From: Polytrichum commune
Taxonomy: Eukaryota; Streptophyta; Polytrichopsida; Polytrichales; Polytrichaceae
Direction of reading: 5' to 3'
DNA: 64,000 bases
Assembly (NCBI GenBank): GCA_950295325.1
Contig: OX485806.1
Span: 10,728,001 to 10,792,000 of the forward strand
Part shown: positions 1 to 12,418 of the stretch, one piece after another
Layout of the letters: each line of letters opens with the position of its first letter
Position numbering within the stretch: the stretch's first letter is position 1
Program-made: the position numbers and the translations under genes
The notes under the pieces: model-generated
Databases searched by the model: none
What the model saw: the letters and a program-made list of their open reading frames with translations, nothing else
What the model was told of the DNA's origin: nothing

Positions 1-2
1 TT

Positions 3-128
3 GCAACTGATGGTCAGGACGGCAAACTTGGTGGGCCAATCACCTCAGAAGGTGCTAGTAGTAGTAGCGGTGATGAAGAGTCTGAAGAAGACAAAATTGT
101 GCAACTTCCAAAGAAAAGAAGGAAGTAG
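3..128 (+). CDS. Last exon of an unidentified, probably nuclear protein (5' truncated)
   Basis: The frame starting at base 3 is open from the window edge to a TAG at 126-128 and gives 41 residues. The tail has a serine run followed by an acidic stretch (SSSSGDEESEEDK) and ends in PKKRRK directly before the stop. That basic run resembles a monopartite nuclear localisation signal, and an acidic-serine linker before it is common in nuclear and nucleolar proteins. The rest of the gene lies left of the window, so the family cannot be named. The two other forward frames read as low-quality or stopped sequence, which supports this one. The downstream sequence looks like a 3' UTR. Confidence 0.6.
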   Translation, partial: ATDGQDGKLGGPITSEGASSSSGDEESEEDKIVQLPKKRRK

Positions 129-2853
129 GTGCTACGGGAAATATTCTGTCTCAACTATGGCTGTAACCAAGGTTGTTCACCAGCCCAAACGTGTTGTCTA
201 CCTTTGTTGTGTTTTTCTATATTTGTGTTTGGAGAGGGAAGAGGGTGGTGTTTTGGAGTGCCCCAATCTGCAAATGAACATTGTTACTGATTTCTTTTTA
301 AAGCCACACTTGTTTGAAGATGGAGATTAAGTGCTTACAGACCTTTCCAAGTGTTTACTGTGGTATAGAAAAGTATTGATTATAATAGAGTCATCCACAG
401 TCCTTCAAAGATGGACCAAACTCTAAGACCTGTGCCTCTATTAAGGGCTCATTAGAGCTTAGTTTTGAAACAAGAGGCAACTCCTTGGGCTTCTTTCAAT
501 CTTATTTCTTTTTAGAGAACTCTAGGATCTAGAATGTGGTTTAACCCATGACACCTGCTACCATAATCCCAGCTCGACCTATGTGAGGTTAATCCAAGCT
601 TCACCTACGTGAGGTTAGCTTGCAAAACTAATCCTAGTAACGTAAGTGGGCCTTATATGGACACTTCAGCTCTGCACCCACTTGTATTGGGATAAGAGAC
701 ATGTAATTCTGCAAGATGAAAGGATATTTCAAATTGTGTCTCAAGCAGTTTGCCTCATAGTAACCGAACTCATGAATATCTTATTCTTTATCAAGGTGAA
801 GATTCTGGAGCTCGTTAAATGGTCAGACAGTCCCACCAATTATTTTGACTTCCAAGTTCATAAGTCTTTTTGCTTCCTGGACTTCATAATCAATTTCGTC
901 TCATTTCATCAAGCCTAGAATAGCTAGTAAAATTTGAGTACATATGAACACATCATGTTTCTAGTGTCCGTACTTAGTTCCACACCAAACAACACACCAC
1001 TCAAATACAGCTCTGATTATAATTAAATAAAAGTTCATATACGGCATGCATACATTAAAACAAACTTAAAAGCTGAGGCTATATATCTCAAACCCACTCT
1101 TTCTGGCACATGTATTTAAGCCTTAATAAAGCCATTAGCTCTCAAACTCACCTTTTAACCAATCTACCTGGAGTTTGACCCAAAGATGTTACAGCTAACT
1201 ATAATGTATTGAGAGGCTCCATGAAATTAGTAGATTAATCTGTCCAAACAAATAGCATAAACAAACATAACACTTTCCATGAACAAGTATATGAGATTTC
1301 CTAAGTACCATTCAACTTACCATCCTGATGGATCTTCCTTTCCAAAGGTTGAGATACTCACAACTTTTATTATCGACTGTTTAGGACTAAAGTCAGCTGA
1401 AGCTTAATAAAGTTCACATAAAAAGCACTCTGATTACTTGAAGGAGGGCACCATCATCCAAGTTAATAAACAGTTCCAACCTTCGGAAGGGAGCAGGGTT
1501 GATTTAAAGGGCCATCTTACAAATTTCAGTATTTTACAAGAGTAGAAGGGCTTAAAATGTCCACTGTAAAAGCTCGATTACCACACTCCATTTCCTACAC
1601 TAATGCAAAACTTGCCCTCTGCCCAACCTCAACCCTAAACCCTAAACTCTGAAGCTACCTTGGAAGCTAATTCTCTATGTTTTAAAAAGTCTGTGCACCT
1701 AATTTGGATTTAGATGATGCTGATTCTGACTGAAGGCAACATCTCTTTTGAACCCAGTTTTCCTTCCACAAGTCTTTTTAAATCTTTAACTATGACTCAG
1801 TGGGGAAATGCAAAAAAGAGCCTGCTGTCCTGTCCACCTTCAATGGAGATCATAGGCATATCACATTGGTTGACGAAAAAATATCCCTGAAACCCATAAG
1901 TCGTGAACATCACAGAAATATTGCCTTGTTGGGATTGGAATGTGAAGAACTGAAATCTGAGTCTGCGACATGAGCACTGTGCTGAGATGGATGGATTCGC
2001 GAAGTTGCTCAGCTTTGCTCAAACAAGACATGGGTTTGAGAGTGGACAAACCTAATCGAGAGTTTGAATGAGAGGTTTCCAACAGGATGATAATCACAGG
2101 CACCCTAATGTCGTTTTTCCAGTACGTGAAATCATTGGACGCATGGTGCACCAAAGTTAACACCTGCAAACTCTGCCATTGAGGGTTCATTCGCTGGCCA
2201 TGACCCTGCAACATTCACAAAGTTTTAAAATAATGTACAAAAGTGCTAATCTAAGTGCTTGAAGGAGACAATACAGTTATCCATTAACTCATCAGGAGTT
2301 GGTCACTTGTAGTTTTCCATTGGTTGTTTTGCATATAATATCAATAATCTCTTTCCACTTGTGGTGCATGCTTGGAGGTGGTCTTTGAATCTGAATGAAG
2401 AGCAACTATTTCGTGAGGTTTGTTGAAGGCCAAACTCATTTTAGCACATCCTGGCATGTCCAAATGAGTTTGACCATCGATGAACCAATATAGAACGTTC
2501 TCCATTCAAACCTCCACACTACAACCATGCACTGAAACCTTTCCAAACATGGAAGGGTTTGTGTCCACAACAACCAAGTCCCGACCAGAAGTCATGTTGA
2601 GTTAGAGGGTAACTATAATGTCCATATATATAATCAGAAAATTTGGTCTGTGCAAGGTGATTATGTCAAGAGGAGATGAGTTTCTGTGCACGTCAACTCA
2701 CTTAGCTGCAAAGAAAGAACAAGGTCCTACATACTGTGTCTTCTATTGATTATTAGTGGCATAGTACAAAGCAGGGCTCCCTGATCTGATTTGATGGAAT
2801 CTAACTCATAGGAAACTCATCACACAACAGTTTTCAAAATGTGGAAATCTAGT
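129..2853. other. Intergenic, between two convergent genes; no convincing gene
   Basis: This holds the presumed 3' UTR of the left-edge gene and the region beyond the 3' end of the PUB62-like gene. A short telomere-like stretch (two or three CCCTAAA units) lies near 1626-1645. Sequence near 630-690 resembles the dispersed repeat described at 8940. A minus-strand ORF at 1861-2214 begins just after an acceptor-like site and could be 3' UTR or an alternative last exon of the PUB62-like gene, but its protein looks random. Confidence 0.4.
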
Positions 2854-5800
2854 TCATTGTATAAAACCTATAAAAGCTGTTTTGACCCACCAATTATGAC
2901 CACTTGGCCGTGAGTTAGCATTGGGAGACGTCTGACCTCCTCCCACTTTTTGAAGCGAGCGATATTGAAGACGAACACTCTCTCCACTATCCAATGTTCG
3001 TACTAGGTACCTGGCGAAATTGGGACAACAATGTAAATTAAGCAAAGACCTTGAAATTTGATAAGGATCCAAGTGCTTGAATGAGATGATGATAAGTAAA
3101 CTAGACAAGAAAATAAGCCATACCAGCCATTAAGACATTGGGTTGTGATAACAGCTTCTCGGCCAACAAATCGCTCTGGTGTCCGTTTATTTCCCTGAAG
3201 TGCACCATCAAAAAACCTTTAAATTACAATCAGCATAAATCCAGATGGATGGATAGAGTGTGGGGTCAATACAAATAAGGCCCCCTTTACACTCAGCACA
3301 AGTTTGAGAGCTCAATGAAAGGAGCCTTTTCAATGGCAGGGAGCATCTTACGCGTGCTTGTTCACTCAAATCCACTTCACAGATGAGCCATCAACTTGAC
3401 AGCTTGACCTTTTAATCAGGCTTACATTGCTTTAATTGCACCTCAATGGAACGACTACAAGTTCTTGGTCATGTTCAGCAAGCTCGGTCAACATCCTAAG
3501 CTACCTCATGGAGATAGCTTAGGAATGTTGAGAGCTCGAGCTCTCATTTCATGGGTCCCAAGCCAATGGGCTTTCAAACATTCTTTGGCTTGTCATGAAT
3601 GCTCCCTTGTTTGATATCATCCCCCCCCTTCGATATCTCACCTTGAGCATGGCCACCTTCCACTTGCTTAAACTCTAGAGAGCTTGAAGATTGGTCAAAC
3701 TCTCAATAGCTTGAGCTTTGGATAAAGTTTTTGTACTCCAAATATCAAATTCCCGAAATTGCAAGTTCAAGCTCTCAACTCAAGCTGTAGTGTAAAGGGG
3801 GCCTCACACATACTTGGCCTCAAACATGGGCAACTTGTTGCAAGTTTACCTTGATCATAACTCGGTCACTCACAACAAATGGGAACTGTACTCCCTTTGC
3901 TCTTGCTGCATCTGAGGCAGCCTGCTCTGGTATCCCAACACTCTCCTGCAAACTCCAGAAAAATAATGATTATCCTGCATAGCTTAAGTTATCAACAAGT
4001 GATTTTAATTGCAGCCAAAAATTGCACCCCCAAATCAAATTTCCTCGAGTGAGTATCCAAGGTATATTGCAAAATAACCTCTCATCCAGAAAGGGTACCA
4101 TTAAGGCACTTCTCCGCCAAGGTCAACACATTTCACCTTTATACCCCAAGAAAACCAGACTACATTAACCTACTTCATAATTTGAAGCAACCATGCAGGG
4201 TCTATTGAGAGTGAATGATTTTGTGTGGTATGGAGAAAAATGCCAAACCATCGACAGTTGATATGCCAAATTAAAACAAAAGCAGATAGCTTCATAGACA
4301 ACATTTTTGATGTACTTCAAGATACTGACAGAAAATTACATGGTTTTCTCTCAAGCTTCTGGAGGTATACTATGTTTGACATGTCAATGCAAGGCCACCT
4401 AGGACAATAGAGTTCCAGAGATTATACTTCCACACAGACATCAACCACCACTGTACTCAATTGCTCTTTTGTTAATGGGGAGCCAAGGACAAAAATGTCT
4501 AAAGAAAGTACGGATCTTCACGTAAAAAGTATACTACATTTTAGAACAAGTCCCAAGTTGTCATACTTGCATTAAGCATACTTGTACTAAATAACCAACA
4601 AGGTAAGAGGCCTAATTAGGTCACTTACTTTAATTGGACACCTATATTTGAGGGGGTGGTTAGGTGCAGATCAATAAACGAACATCAAGAAAGGCATGTG
4701 TTTAAAAAGAGATTGGACTACATGCTCAAAATTTGTTCACTGTTCTAGGCTCAATGATCAACATAAATTGGGGAAACCTATGTGGCCTTCTTATGGCTCA
4801 CTGTCAATGGACTTGGATAATTCATAACAATTCAATATTAGCACCAAAACTTCATGGGATTGGTTCTGGCTTCTTTCAGATACATTTGCAGAGGCACATA
4901 AATTTCAACCTCACAAATGTGAGTAGTATAAGTAGCAAACAAAAAAAAGTAACCAAATAAGGCTCATCTACCTTATATATGACACTCCATACCTGAACTG
5001 GATCCCTCCTCCTCTTGGTAGTTTTGATGGCGGAATTACCATTCATTTCTTCCTCCCGCTTATACGCTTGTATGACCAGACGAAGTGCTGATCCCAGCAT
5101 ACAGAAAACCAAAATAAGTTTTATGTAAAATAATCAAATATGAGAAAGCAAGGTTTGGGGTTGGCATGAATTAAGACAACACCTGGACCTTAAATATCAT
5201 GGAATAAATCATAAGCAATTAAGACACCATCGTACCATAATTTGGAACCATATCTGTTCGCACTGAAGCTCCACATATAATGCATACACTCTGAAGATAC
5301 AAGCAACCACAGTCATGCCTTAGCAGTATACATATTAACGCTTGATAAATATGTCCCTAAATATTCAGAACAAGTCCACACACACCTTATATAAAGCAAC
5401 CCAGTCAAATATTAAACTGCCACAGTAAATTAGGTATTCATCTGATAGCATCAGATTATTACCACCATATTTCAACTGCCAGCACTCACCACTGCCTTTC
5501 CCTTGAGTCTAAATTAATATTTAAAAGCTTAAATGCGGTCCCCATTCATGAACATACTTTCATTAACATTTGCCAGCGCCCAACATGAAAACCTAACAAA
5601 TATTTTTCAGCAATATCTCAATTCAAAGACAGATGTCTTCGCTGTCACTTCAAGACTTGCTTATTTTCCATACTTTGATATGATATAGCTCAAGTATGTC
5701 ATGATATTAAGTTTCTTTAGTCCAGAATATGGAACTTACAGTCTCCATCACACGCCTCAGCCCAGAATTTCCTACACTGTGCCCGCAAGATATGATCATG

Positions 5801-7575
5801 GCATCATCCATAAGTGCACCTCTGTACAACAACAAAAATCATGGCCAATGCACCCATTAGTGTCTCTCTTTCCCAAGAGATTGAGATTTAAAAAAAATTG
5901 TCTCATGTTTGACAAACAACAACAAACAGTGCACGTCTGTCTGATCATTACATTTGGGTTAACATTGTGTTTAGATAAAACATTATGTCATGTAAAGACT
6001 CCATGCTGCTTACTACATGATGGAATGACAGAGTAGTAATTATGGTGTTGCACTTACATACATTTATCAAGACTTCCCTCATGTGGCAGTGTAATAGCAT
6101 AGTAGGATAGGTTAAAATACATATGCAAAGGTAGTTATGGAAAGGAGGGTTCTAAGATTGTGTTTACTAAAATACATTATGTGATTTGAAGACTTTATGT
6201 TACTTACTACAGAATGCATTGACAGTGTAGTAGTTATGGTATTGCACTCAGATAAACTTCTCTCAAGACTTCTCTCTTATGGCAATGCAATGGCAGAATA
6301 GGATAGGTTACTTCTGCAGATGTAATTATGAAATGGAGGAATTGAAGATTGTGTTTAAATTGAAACATTTTGTGATGTACAAATTCTATGCTACCTACTA
6401 CTGTGCTTGAGAGTAAGATAGGTTACATTACATATGAGAAGGTAGTTATGGAAAGGAGGAATTACGTGAGTGGGTCAGAAAGAATGCGCCGTAACGAGGG
6501 TTCAGAGATCGATTGCGGATCCACAATGCGCCGTTGCCCTGTTGCAGAATCCGTTGCAGACTCCCCAGCTTTCATCCCATTATTATTGTTACTGTTGTTT
6601 ATTTGCGTATTCAAAAGTGTGGTGTAGTAGTTATCTGTATCAGCTGATTGCAGTTGCTCATGTAATGGAGCTGTGGTAATCCTCGTGTGCTCTTGCAATG
6701 ACCCCACAGCTACATTCTCACCACGAAACCCTTCTCTCACCACTTCTCGAGTTAAGGAATAAGACGGCCCCGAGCCTGCCCCAATCCTAACCCCAAGCAT
6801 TCCCCCACCATTTTGCACAGGGGTTACCTCCCCATGGCCACCAACATGCCCGCCACCGCTGCCTAACTGCGGATTCGAGTGTGCAGGCGTTGTAAACGGG
6901 TTCATAAATGCCAGAGGTGCCAGAGGTGCAGATGGAGAATGGAAATTTCCAAATGGAGATGTGCTCACACCAATACTCCCCCCAATGGCAGCTTTCATTG
7001 CCCCACGCTCCCGTTCCCGCTCCAAGCGCTCTGACGAAACAACATTTCTTTGAAATCCCCCATCCACCACCACCGCCCGGGTGGATAATGATAATTCTTG
7101 CCCTCTCCCTTGCCCTGTTGATGTTGCATCCATTCCTCCCATTTGGGATGCATGTGAGAGAGGTAACCCTCCAGGGGGGATTTCCCTTACCACGATCTTT
7201 CTGTCTTCTTCCTCCCCTTCATTCTCCACCATGTTGTTACCATCTTCTTCCTCATCTTCCTCATCTTCCTCCTCATCACTCCCTTCGCTCTGCGAGCCAT
7301 CACTCACCCCTGTGTGTACTTCTTGTCCTTGCCCCCACTCTTGCTCATGGCCATTCCTCCCCATGCTCCCCAGTTGGGGCGCATACACATCCCCCCTTTG
7401 TTGTTGTTGTTGATGTTGTTCACCATCCCCTTGTCCTCCCTGTCCATGTCCACCATCTTCACGAGGCTCCCCCTGTTCCATTTGATACCCTGCCCCTCGA
7501 AAATCCCTCTCCAAGCTTGCAAATGGTATGATGCTCTTGTTACTACTGCTGCTGAGCTTCCCTGCCTCTTCAAAA

Positions 7576-7613
<38 letters not shown>

Positions 7614-7934
7614 TTGCTGTTGTTGCTGTTGTTGTTGTTGTTGCTGCTGCTGCTGCTCGGTTCTTTTGGAGATGGGATGCTTTGGAGGGTTATGACCATA
7701 AGCTGATGAGGCAGGAGCAGGAAAATTCTCTCCGGGATGATGTGCAATCCGCACTCCGGGTTCCGAATTCAGCCCAATGTCCAATGCCTTCGTCTCCCCT
7801 CCTCCAACCATATCTAGGGTTAAAGGGCCACTCACTCCATTTTCGCCCCCAAGAAACAACACACACCGACCTGTACTGAACACCACGTCGGTTGGGGAAA
7901 TACCATAGTCTCCTGGGTGATTGATTGCTGCCAC
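2854..7934 (-). CDS. PUB62: U-box E3 ubiquitin ligase, PUB62/PUB63-like
   Basis: Predicted E3 ubiquitin ligase whose U-box should bind an E2 and direct ubiquitin transfer; the substrate is unknown. Seven exons fit with consistent phases: 7934-6466, 5821-5740, 5290-5236, 5087-4993, 3945-3850, 3194-3124 and 3010-2854, giving 674 residues. Exon 1 is disordered: 26 glutamines at about residues 93-118, glycine-rich and acidic stretches. The U-box (about residues 480-550) starts with SLRRILSDPLTGALMDDAMI, continues through CGHSVGNSGLRRV and CIICGASV, and ends in ALRLVIQAYKREEE. It spans exons 1-4. A second conserved block follows (about 584-645: KGVQFPFVVSDRVMIK, then RFVGREAVITTQCLNGWYLV and LQYRSLQKV). 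From memory this two-block plan is that of Arabidopsis PUB62/63. The ATG at 7934 opens the long ORF and follows a GA-rich leader. The last 20 or so residues are weakly supported. Confidence 0.85.
3279..3803. mobile_element. Tourist-like MITE (GGCCCCCTTTACACT ends) in PUB62-like intron 5
   Basis: The ends are inverted repeats: GGCCCCCTTTACACT on the left and AGTGTAAAGGGGGCC on the right. The left flank is TAA and the right flank TCA, so a 3-bp duplication is only approximate. There is no coding sequence inside. A relative sits at 46095-46466 in an intron of the 4CL-like gene and shares an internal GATATC-containing C/G run. Confidence 0.6.
4625..4755. repeat. Dispersed repeat (ACCTATATTTGA...AGATTGGACT), intron 4 copy
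   Basis: The block reads GACACCTATATTTGA, then a GTGGTTAGGTG motif, then GAACAAAC-like and AGATTGGACTA motifs. Similar blocks lie at about 10978-11100 and 11512-11620, with weaker ones near 18240-18365 and 49545-49640. No terminal repeats were found, so the element class is unknown. Confidence 0.5.
7578..7655 (-). repeat. Polyglutamine (CAG/CAA) tract in PUB62-like exon 1
   Basis: On the coding strand there are 26 consecutive glutamine codons, a mix of CAG and CAA, between ...SKRTE and DFEEA. The downstream end of the tract is pure CAG while the upstream half is interrupted by CAA. The pure half should be the most length-variable part. Confidence 0.95.
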
Positions 7935-8460
7935 TATGTGATTGCCATGTTACCCCATCCCATTACACCTGCATTTTACTAGATGACATATGGGAAGAAA
8001 GAAAGAAAACAGGAAATAGATACAAATATATATCACCACAATGTGCGATCGAATTATTTCGGCGCCAAAAACCACCATCCCCATACCATGCTTGCACAGT
8101 GGTAACAAAAACCAAAAACAACAAAAAAAAACGCTCTACACGTTGCATTGAACGAATTCCCCTTCCAATTCCCGTCACACTCTCATTAGCCCACTTGGAA
8201 CCCCGGAAAAGAGCTTACCTCGCAAAACCAAGGAAAAAAGAATTCCTCGCAGAATAGTCAACCGAGTATCAAGACTCTCGCCATCTCGGCGCCACCATCA
8301 TCATCATCATCCCCATTCCACCTCGGACAAAACTCCCTCCCCCCCCCCCCCCTCTCTCTCTCTCTCTCTCACTCTCTCTCGCCCTCTCTCTCTCACCCCC
8401 GAGAACCAAAACCGAAACCAATAAATGCACAATTTCTGCCACCAGCCGTGACAAATTGCA
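7935..8460 (-). promoter_or_regulatory. Leader/promoter of the PUB62-like gene with GA-rich tract
   Basis: Upstream of the ATG at 7934, the plus strand at about 8338-8396 is a C run followed by interrupted CT repeats. In the transcript direction this is a GA/G-rich tract about 400-460 bases before the start codon. GA repeats of this kind are frequent in plant 5' UTRs and promoters, where GAGA-binding factors act. No TATA box was assigned, and the transcription start is not visible from sequence alone. Confidence 0.4.
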
Positions 8461-8939
8461 AACAAAAACTAGAGGTTCTGTTTCTTTACAACGGTGTAGG
8501 AGAAGCGGCAGCCATGGCTGGGTTTGGTATGCTTTGCTTTGCTATGCTTTGCTTTCCGTTGCGAGGGTGGGAAGGGCAAGCAAACCAGTAGTACAGGCGG
8601 AGGGAAACACAAAGGCAAAAGAACCTCCAAGCCCAGCCCTCCCACTTCGTGCCTTCAGACATACGGTTCGTATCTAATATGTATGTATCATCGTTATCGT
8701 ATACGACGGACGACTGGACGATTTTTCGTCCGTCCTTACTCCCTCGGAGTGGGCGAAGTTGTGGTGGGTTGGGTTAACCGTGTATGTATAAGATACGTAT
8801 ATACGATGTATTGGGAGCAGTGGGCGGCACTAATCGTCCGTCCTCCTTAATTTACGGCCCTCGTAAAGGGTAAAACCTTAACCTACGGTAAAAACCACCG
8901 GTTGTAGTGGGTAACCCTACTTCCTCGGCTTTGGAAGGA
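8461..8939. other. Unassigned sequence upstream of the PUB62-like gene
   Basis: This is somewhat GC-richer than the flanks, with a short TGCTTTGC repetition near 8528-8560. Short ORFs exist on both strands but none resembles a known protein or has coding character. It may be distal promoter. Confidence 0.3.
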
Positions 8940-9360
8940 AGGCTACTGTGGTGTGTGGAGTTCATAAGGGCCTTGTGGTAACTTTTGACCGAATCTAGGT
9001 ACTTGAGTGAAATAATAGGATTAAAAACTTCAATATATGATGCTGACATGGTGTAAGAAGAAAATAAAAGAAAAGAAAAGAAATAACAAGAGCTCATTTA
9101 TCATATATCAATTATGATGTTTCATGCCCCGATCACACCAAGTCTCCATCCAGTTCCAGCCATGAAATTGATGGGGATTATATGTTGAGAAACAGATGTT
9201 GGCCCACCACTTTTCACACTATTACAGCTAGAGATGCCGACAGATGGTGTCAGAATTGGCCGGTGTGATCAGCCCCTCGTGCATGATGTAAGAATTATCG
9301 TAAGTGGACCTTAAATGGACACAGTTAGCTTTGTGTCCACTTATCCTTTTCTATTGACCC
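8940..9360. repeat. Dispersed repeat L, copy 1
   Basis: It starts near GTGTGTGGAGTT and includes TGGTAACTTTTGAC, a GTGTAAGAAGAAA purine run, and later GTAAGTGGACCTTAAATGGA. The same order of motifs is seen at 11095-11380, and part of it near 630-690. No coding content and no terminal repeats were recognised. Confidence 0.5.
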
Positions 9361-9410
9361 TTAACTTCTCTCGCCTATGAAAGGGTTGTTTTCAGTGCAT
9401 TTTTCTCAAT

Positions 9411-9820
9411 GCCCAAGGGGTGCACCTCTCATTAAAACCAAGAATCATGTGCATTCGCCCTCATACTCTTAAAACCCCCTATATACAAGTTTTTTTTTGA
9501 TAAAAATAAGTAGTACACATACAATTTCAATGATCAAAATACAAGTGACAATATGCATATATACAAATTACATTAATATATAGTCATTAACATAAATCTA
9601 CAACTATACATTTGAATAACAATAAACCCCTATCATATGTATAATGCAAAATCCCAGCATTCATCAATAAAGTCATTGAGGACTTTTCATCTCCCGGATA
9701 GAACTCATAAGCATCAAAGTTTGCAATATATGTTATAGAAACCAATGCAATCATTATTTCCAAGTCTACCATCAAATGATCTGTATGATCATATCTTCAC
9801 TTGTTGTGGTTACTTTTAAA
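9411..9820. repeat. Dispersed repeat J, copy 1
   Basis: From GCCCAAGGGGTGCACCTCTC to about ACTTGTTGTGGTTACTTTT this matches 41151-41570 in the same orientation, by eye at well over 80% identity across roughly 400 bases. Both copies include CCCCTATCATATG and CATCAAATGATC. The minus strand is open for 62 codons in this copy but is disrupted in the other, so it could be a decayed coding fragment or an element end. Confidence 0.6.
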
Positions 9821-10977
9821 TGCCCAGTTAGAAAAACTTATGCTATACAATATAATATATGACACCACCACACAAGTACAGATGTTGTATATTTTTTAAG
9901 GTCCTCCATACATGTACATAACTACAAGCTATAATTTGTGCAACATATGTATATGTAGTATAGCAAAGTTCAAATTAATTCCCCTTTTGTGAACTCATGT
10001 GTTCTTGTACATGTTTAGTATAGTGCACCCCCCTGGACTCAATGTTGGTTGTGGAATTTTCATGAACAAGTTTTAAGGGTAAAATGGGATTTATCTATAG
10101 GATCATCAAACCGTGGGAGATGAGCTATTTTGAGGGGACAAAGGGCATGAACAAGCCTTCAAATACTTAGATTGAAGCAACTAAAGGAAGCAATGCACAA
10201 GAAAATGCCATCTTTTATTCGTTAAGAAAAGACCTTTGACCAATTAAAATCACTTGGAAAATGAGCGGAATGCTTGTGCAATCCACTAGATGGGAACAAC
10301 TCAATAGTCGAACACCTCCACCAATTCTCATGCAAAAAGTATGCAAACCACAATAGGCTAGCCATCTTGCATTTGGAGTATGTAAATTATCCTCGTATTT
10401 CTATCCACATATATACAAAGAATTCCTTCAAAATAAGAGAGTGTCCAAATGTTAAACTAAACGGTCGATGTGAGCACCAAGGCCATTTTTACACGAGCAT
10501 CACAAAAACTTTTCACTTTTACCAAAATAAGCATCTTCGATGTTCATGCAAAGTTTACATCAAAGTGGCGAACAATGATTGGAGTCACCACCCTTACACA
10601 AGCTCCCAACACAACAATAATATGACCACTTCCCAGTTTAACATGTTTTTACACGTTCTAATCATCACCTAATTGCATGGCTCACGAGCTTATGGATTGA
10701 TATCCATGTTGGCTTAATGTTCAAAGTTATTTGATTGTGGATGAATGAGTATGGTGGGGTTAATGTAGGGAAGTAATCATCCATCAATAATAGAAATGAG
10801 TTGCTTGGGAAGTTAAGGGTTAAGCATGCGATATGTTTGAGATGATTAGAAAACAATTATTTGGCTATTGATTTTTGGAGTTCATACAGATTTGTTATTC
10901 AATATCAAATAGAGTATATATTTTTAAATTAAATCATCATATAAGGCATGTGGGTGTTATTTGGCTACTTTTCTTAA
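9821..10977. other. AT-rich intergenic DNA, no gene seen
   Basis: The longest ORF here (10274-10672, +, 132 codons) has no recognisable motif and an unbiased composition, so I do not call it a gene. No clear terminal repeats were found. Confidence 0.3.
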
Positions 10978-12418
10978 TTAGACACCTATATTTGATGGGT
11001 GTGTGGTTAGGTGAAGATCAAAGAACAAACACCATATAGACACATGTGTAGAAGAGGTTGGATTGTCTTCAAATTTTGTTCACTACTCCACACTCAGTAG
11101 TGTGTGGAGTTAATCAGGGCCTCATGGTAACTTTTGACAATTTATGGTACATGAGTAAAATAATACTATAAAAGACTTCAATATTTGAAATTGGCATGGT
11201 GTGAGAAGAAAGAAAAGAAAAAAGAAACTTTAGTGCTTGTGCACCAACATGAATGAGAGCCCATTAACCTTGTATATTGATCATGATGTTTCACGCATGG
11301 TGTAAGAAGTAATGTAAGTGGACTTTAAATGGATAATTTATTTGGCTCTCATCCACTTCTTCTTCCATATTTAACATGATTAGCAAAATAAAAATTCCCA
11401 TTGAATTTTGGAGTTCATATGGATATGTTACACGTTATCAAGGTGAATATTTTCTTTATCTTAAATATTCATATAAGGTATGTGGGTAGTACTTGACTAC
11501 TTTTCTTGATCAAACACCTATATTTGATCGGTGTGTGATTAGGTGAGGATCAAAGAACAAACACCATTTAGACACATTTTCAAAAGGAGATTGGACTTTG
11601 TCTCTTTTACTACAAGCTCAATAGTGAACATAATTGGGAGGACCTTTGTATATAGTGAAAGAATCAACAAATATGCACTTCCAATAATCTTAACTAACTC
11701 AATTTGGTTTTTGGTGACGTTCCATCGTGGTCGTGCTAATGCAACACAAACTTGAAAATGTAAATACTGTATGATCAATAGAATATGGACAACAAGATAA
11801 AACGAACCAAATAACACATGCATACATGAGGTTGTTGCAATTGTGTTGACTATTGAACCAAGTGTAGTTAGCATATTGTGAGCATGTATTCCAACCTCTT
11901 TTGAACACGTGTATTTATGATGTCCATTCTTGTATAGACACATGACCAAACACCACTATAATATAGGGATTTTGATTGAAAATGTGTAAGTGTTTAGGCA
12001 TGCTTACCTTAATTTAGCATTGGATTGGTATCCTTGACACACACACATGATATTACATTGTCTTTTAAGGTATGGGTATAGTTGAGGATGTTTTTGTTTC
12101 TAATATCATTCATGCCATGCAAAAAGTTGAATGATCCCAATATCAAATTGGCTTTAGGATGGTATCAAAGCAAATAATGACTCACATGTACAAAGGATCT
12201 CTTAGCTTGAGATACACACCAAGTATCGGTACCATGATTGGTATGACACTTTTGATACTTGGTCATGAAGGTTTTTTTGATACCAAAATTGGTATTGTGT
12301 ATCGATACCATGTTTTTACTTGTATACTCTTCCATTGGCACGAACCTAGGAACCCTAGAAACGTGGGCTCTTTGTGTTTAATGCGGCTCTGCATTGGTAG
12401 TCCATAGGCATGGCCCTC
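10978..12418. repeat. Intergenic block with dispersed repeats K (two copies) and L (copy 2)
   Basis: At 10978-11100 and 11512-11620 there are two copies of the ACACCTATATTTGAT...AAAGAACAAACACCAT block, about 535 bases apart. Between them, 11095-11380 is copy 2 of dispersed repeat L (GGTAACTTTTGACAA, then GTGTGAGAAGAAAG). The spacing suggests duplication of a larger unit. Around 12200-12320 there is a GGTATCAAA/GATACC-rich stretch like the array inside the 4CL-like gene. Confidence 0.45.

Noticed and set aside
1626-1645. Telomere
   Set aside because: Only two or three CCCTAAA-like units within gene-flanking sequence; interstitial and probably chance or transcript-end sequence.
6908-7531. 207-codon plus-strand ORF opposite PUB62-like exon 1
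   Set aside because: It is the antisense reading of a GA/CAG-biased exon; the minus frame has the U-box and correct splice phases.
10274-10672. 132-codon plus-strand ORF
   Set aside because: No motif, no splice context, and composition like the surrounding AT-rich repeats.
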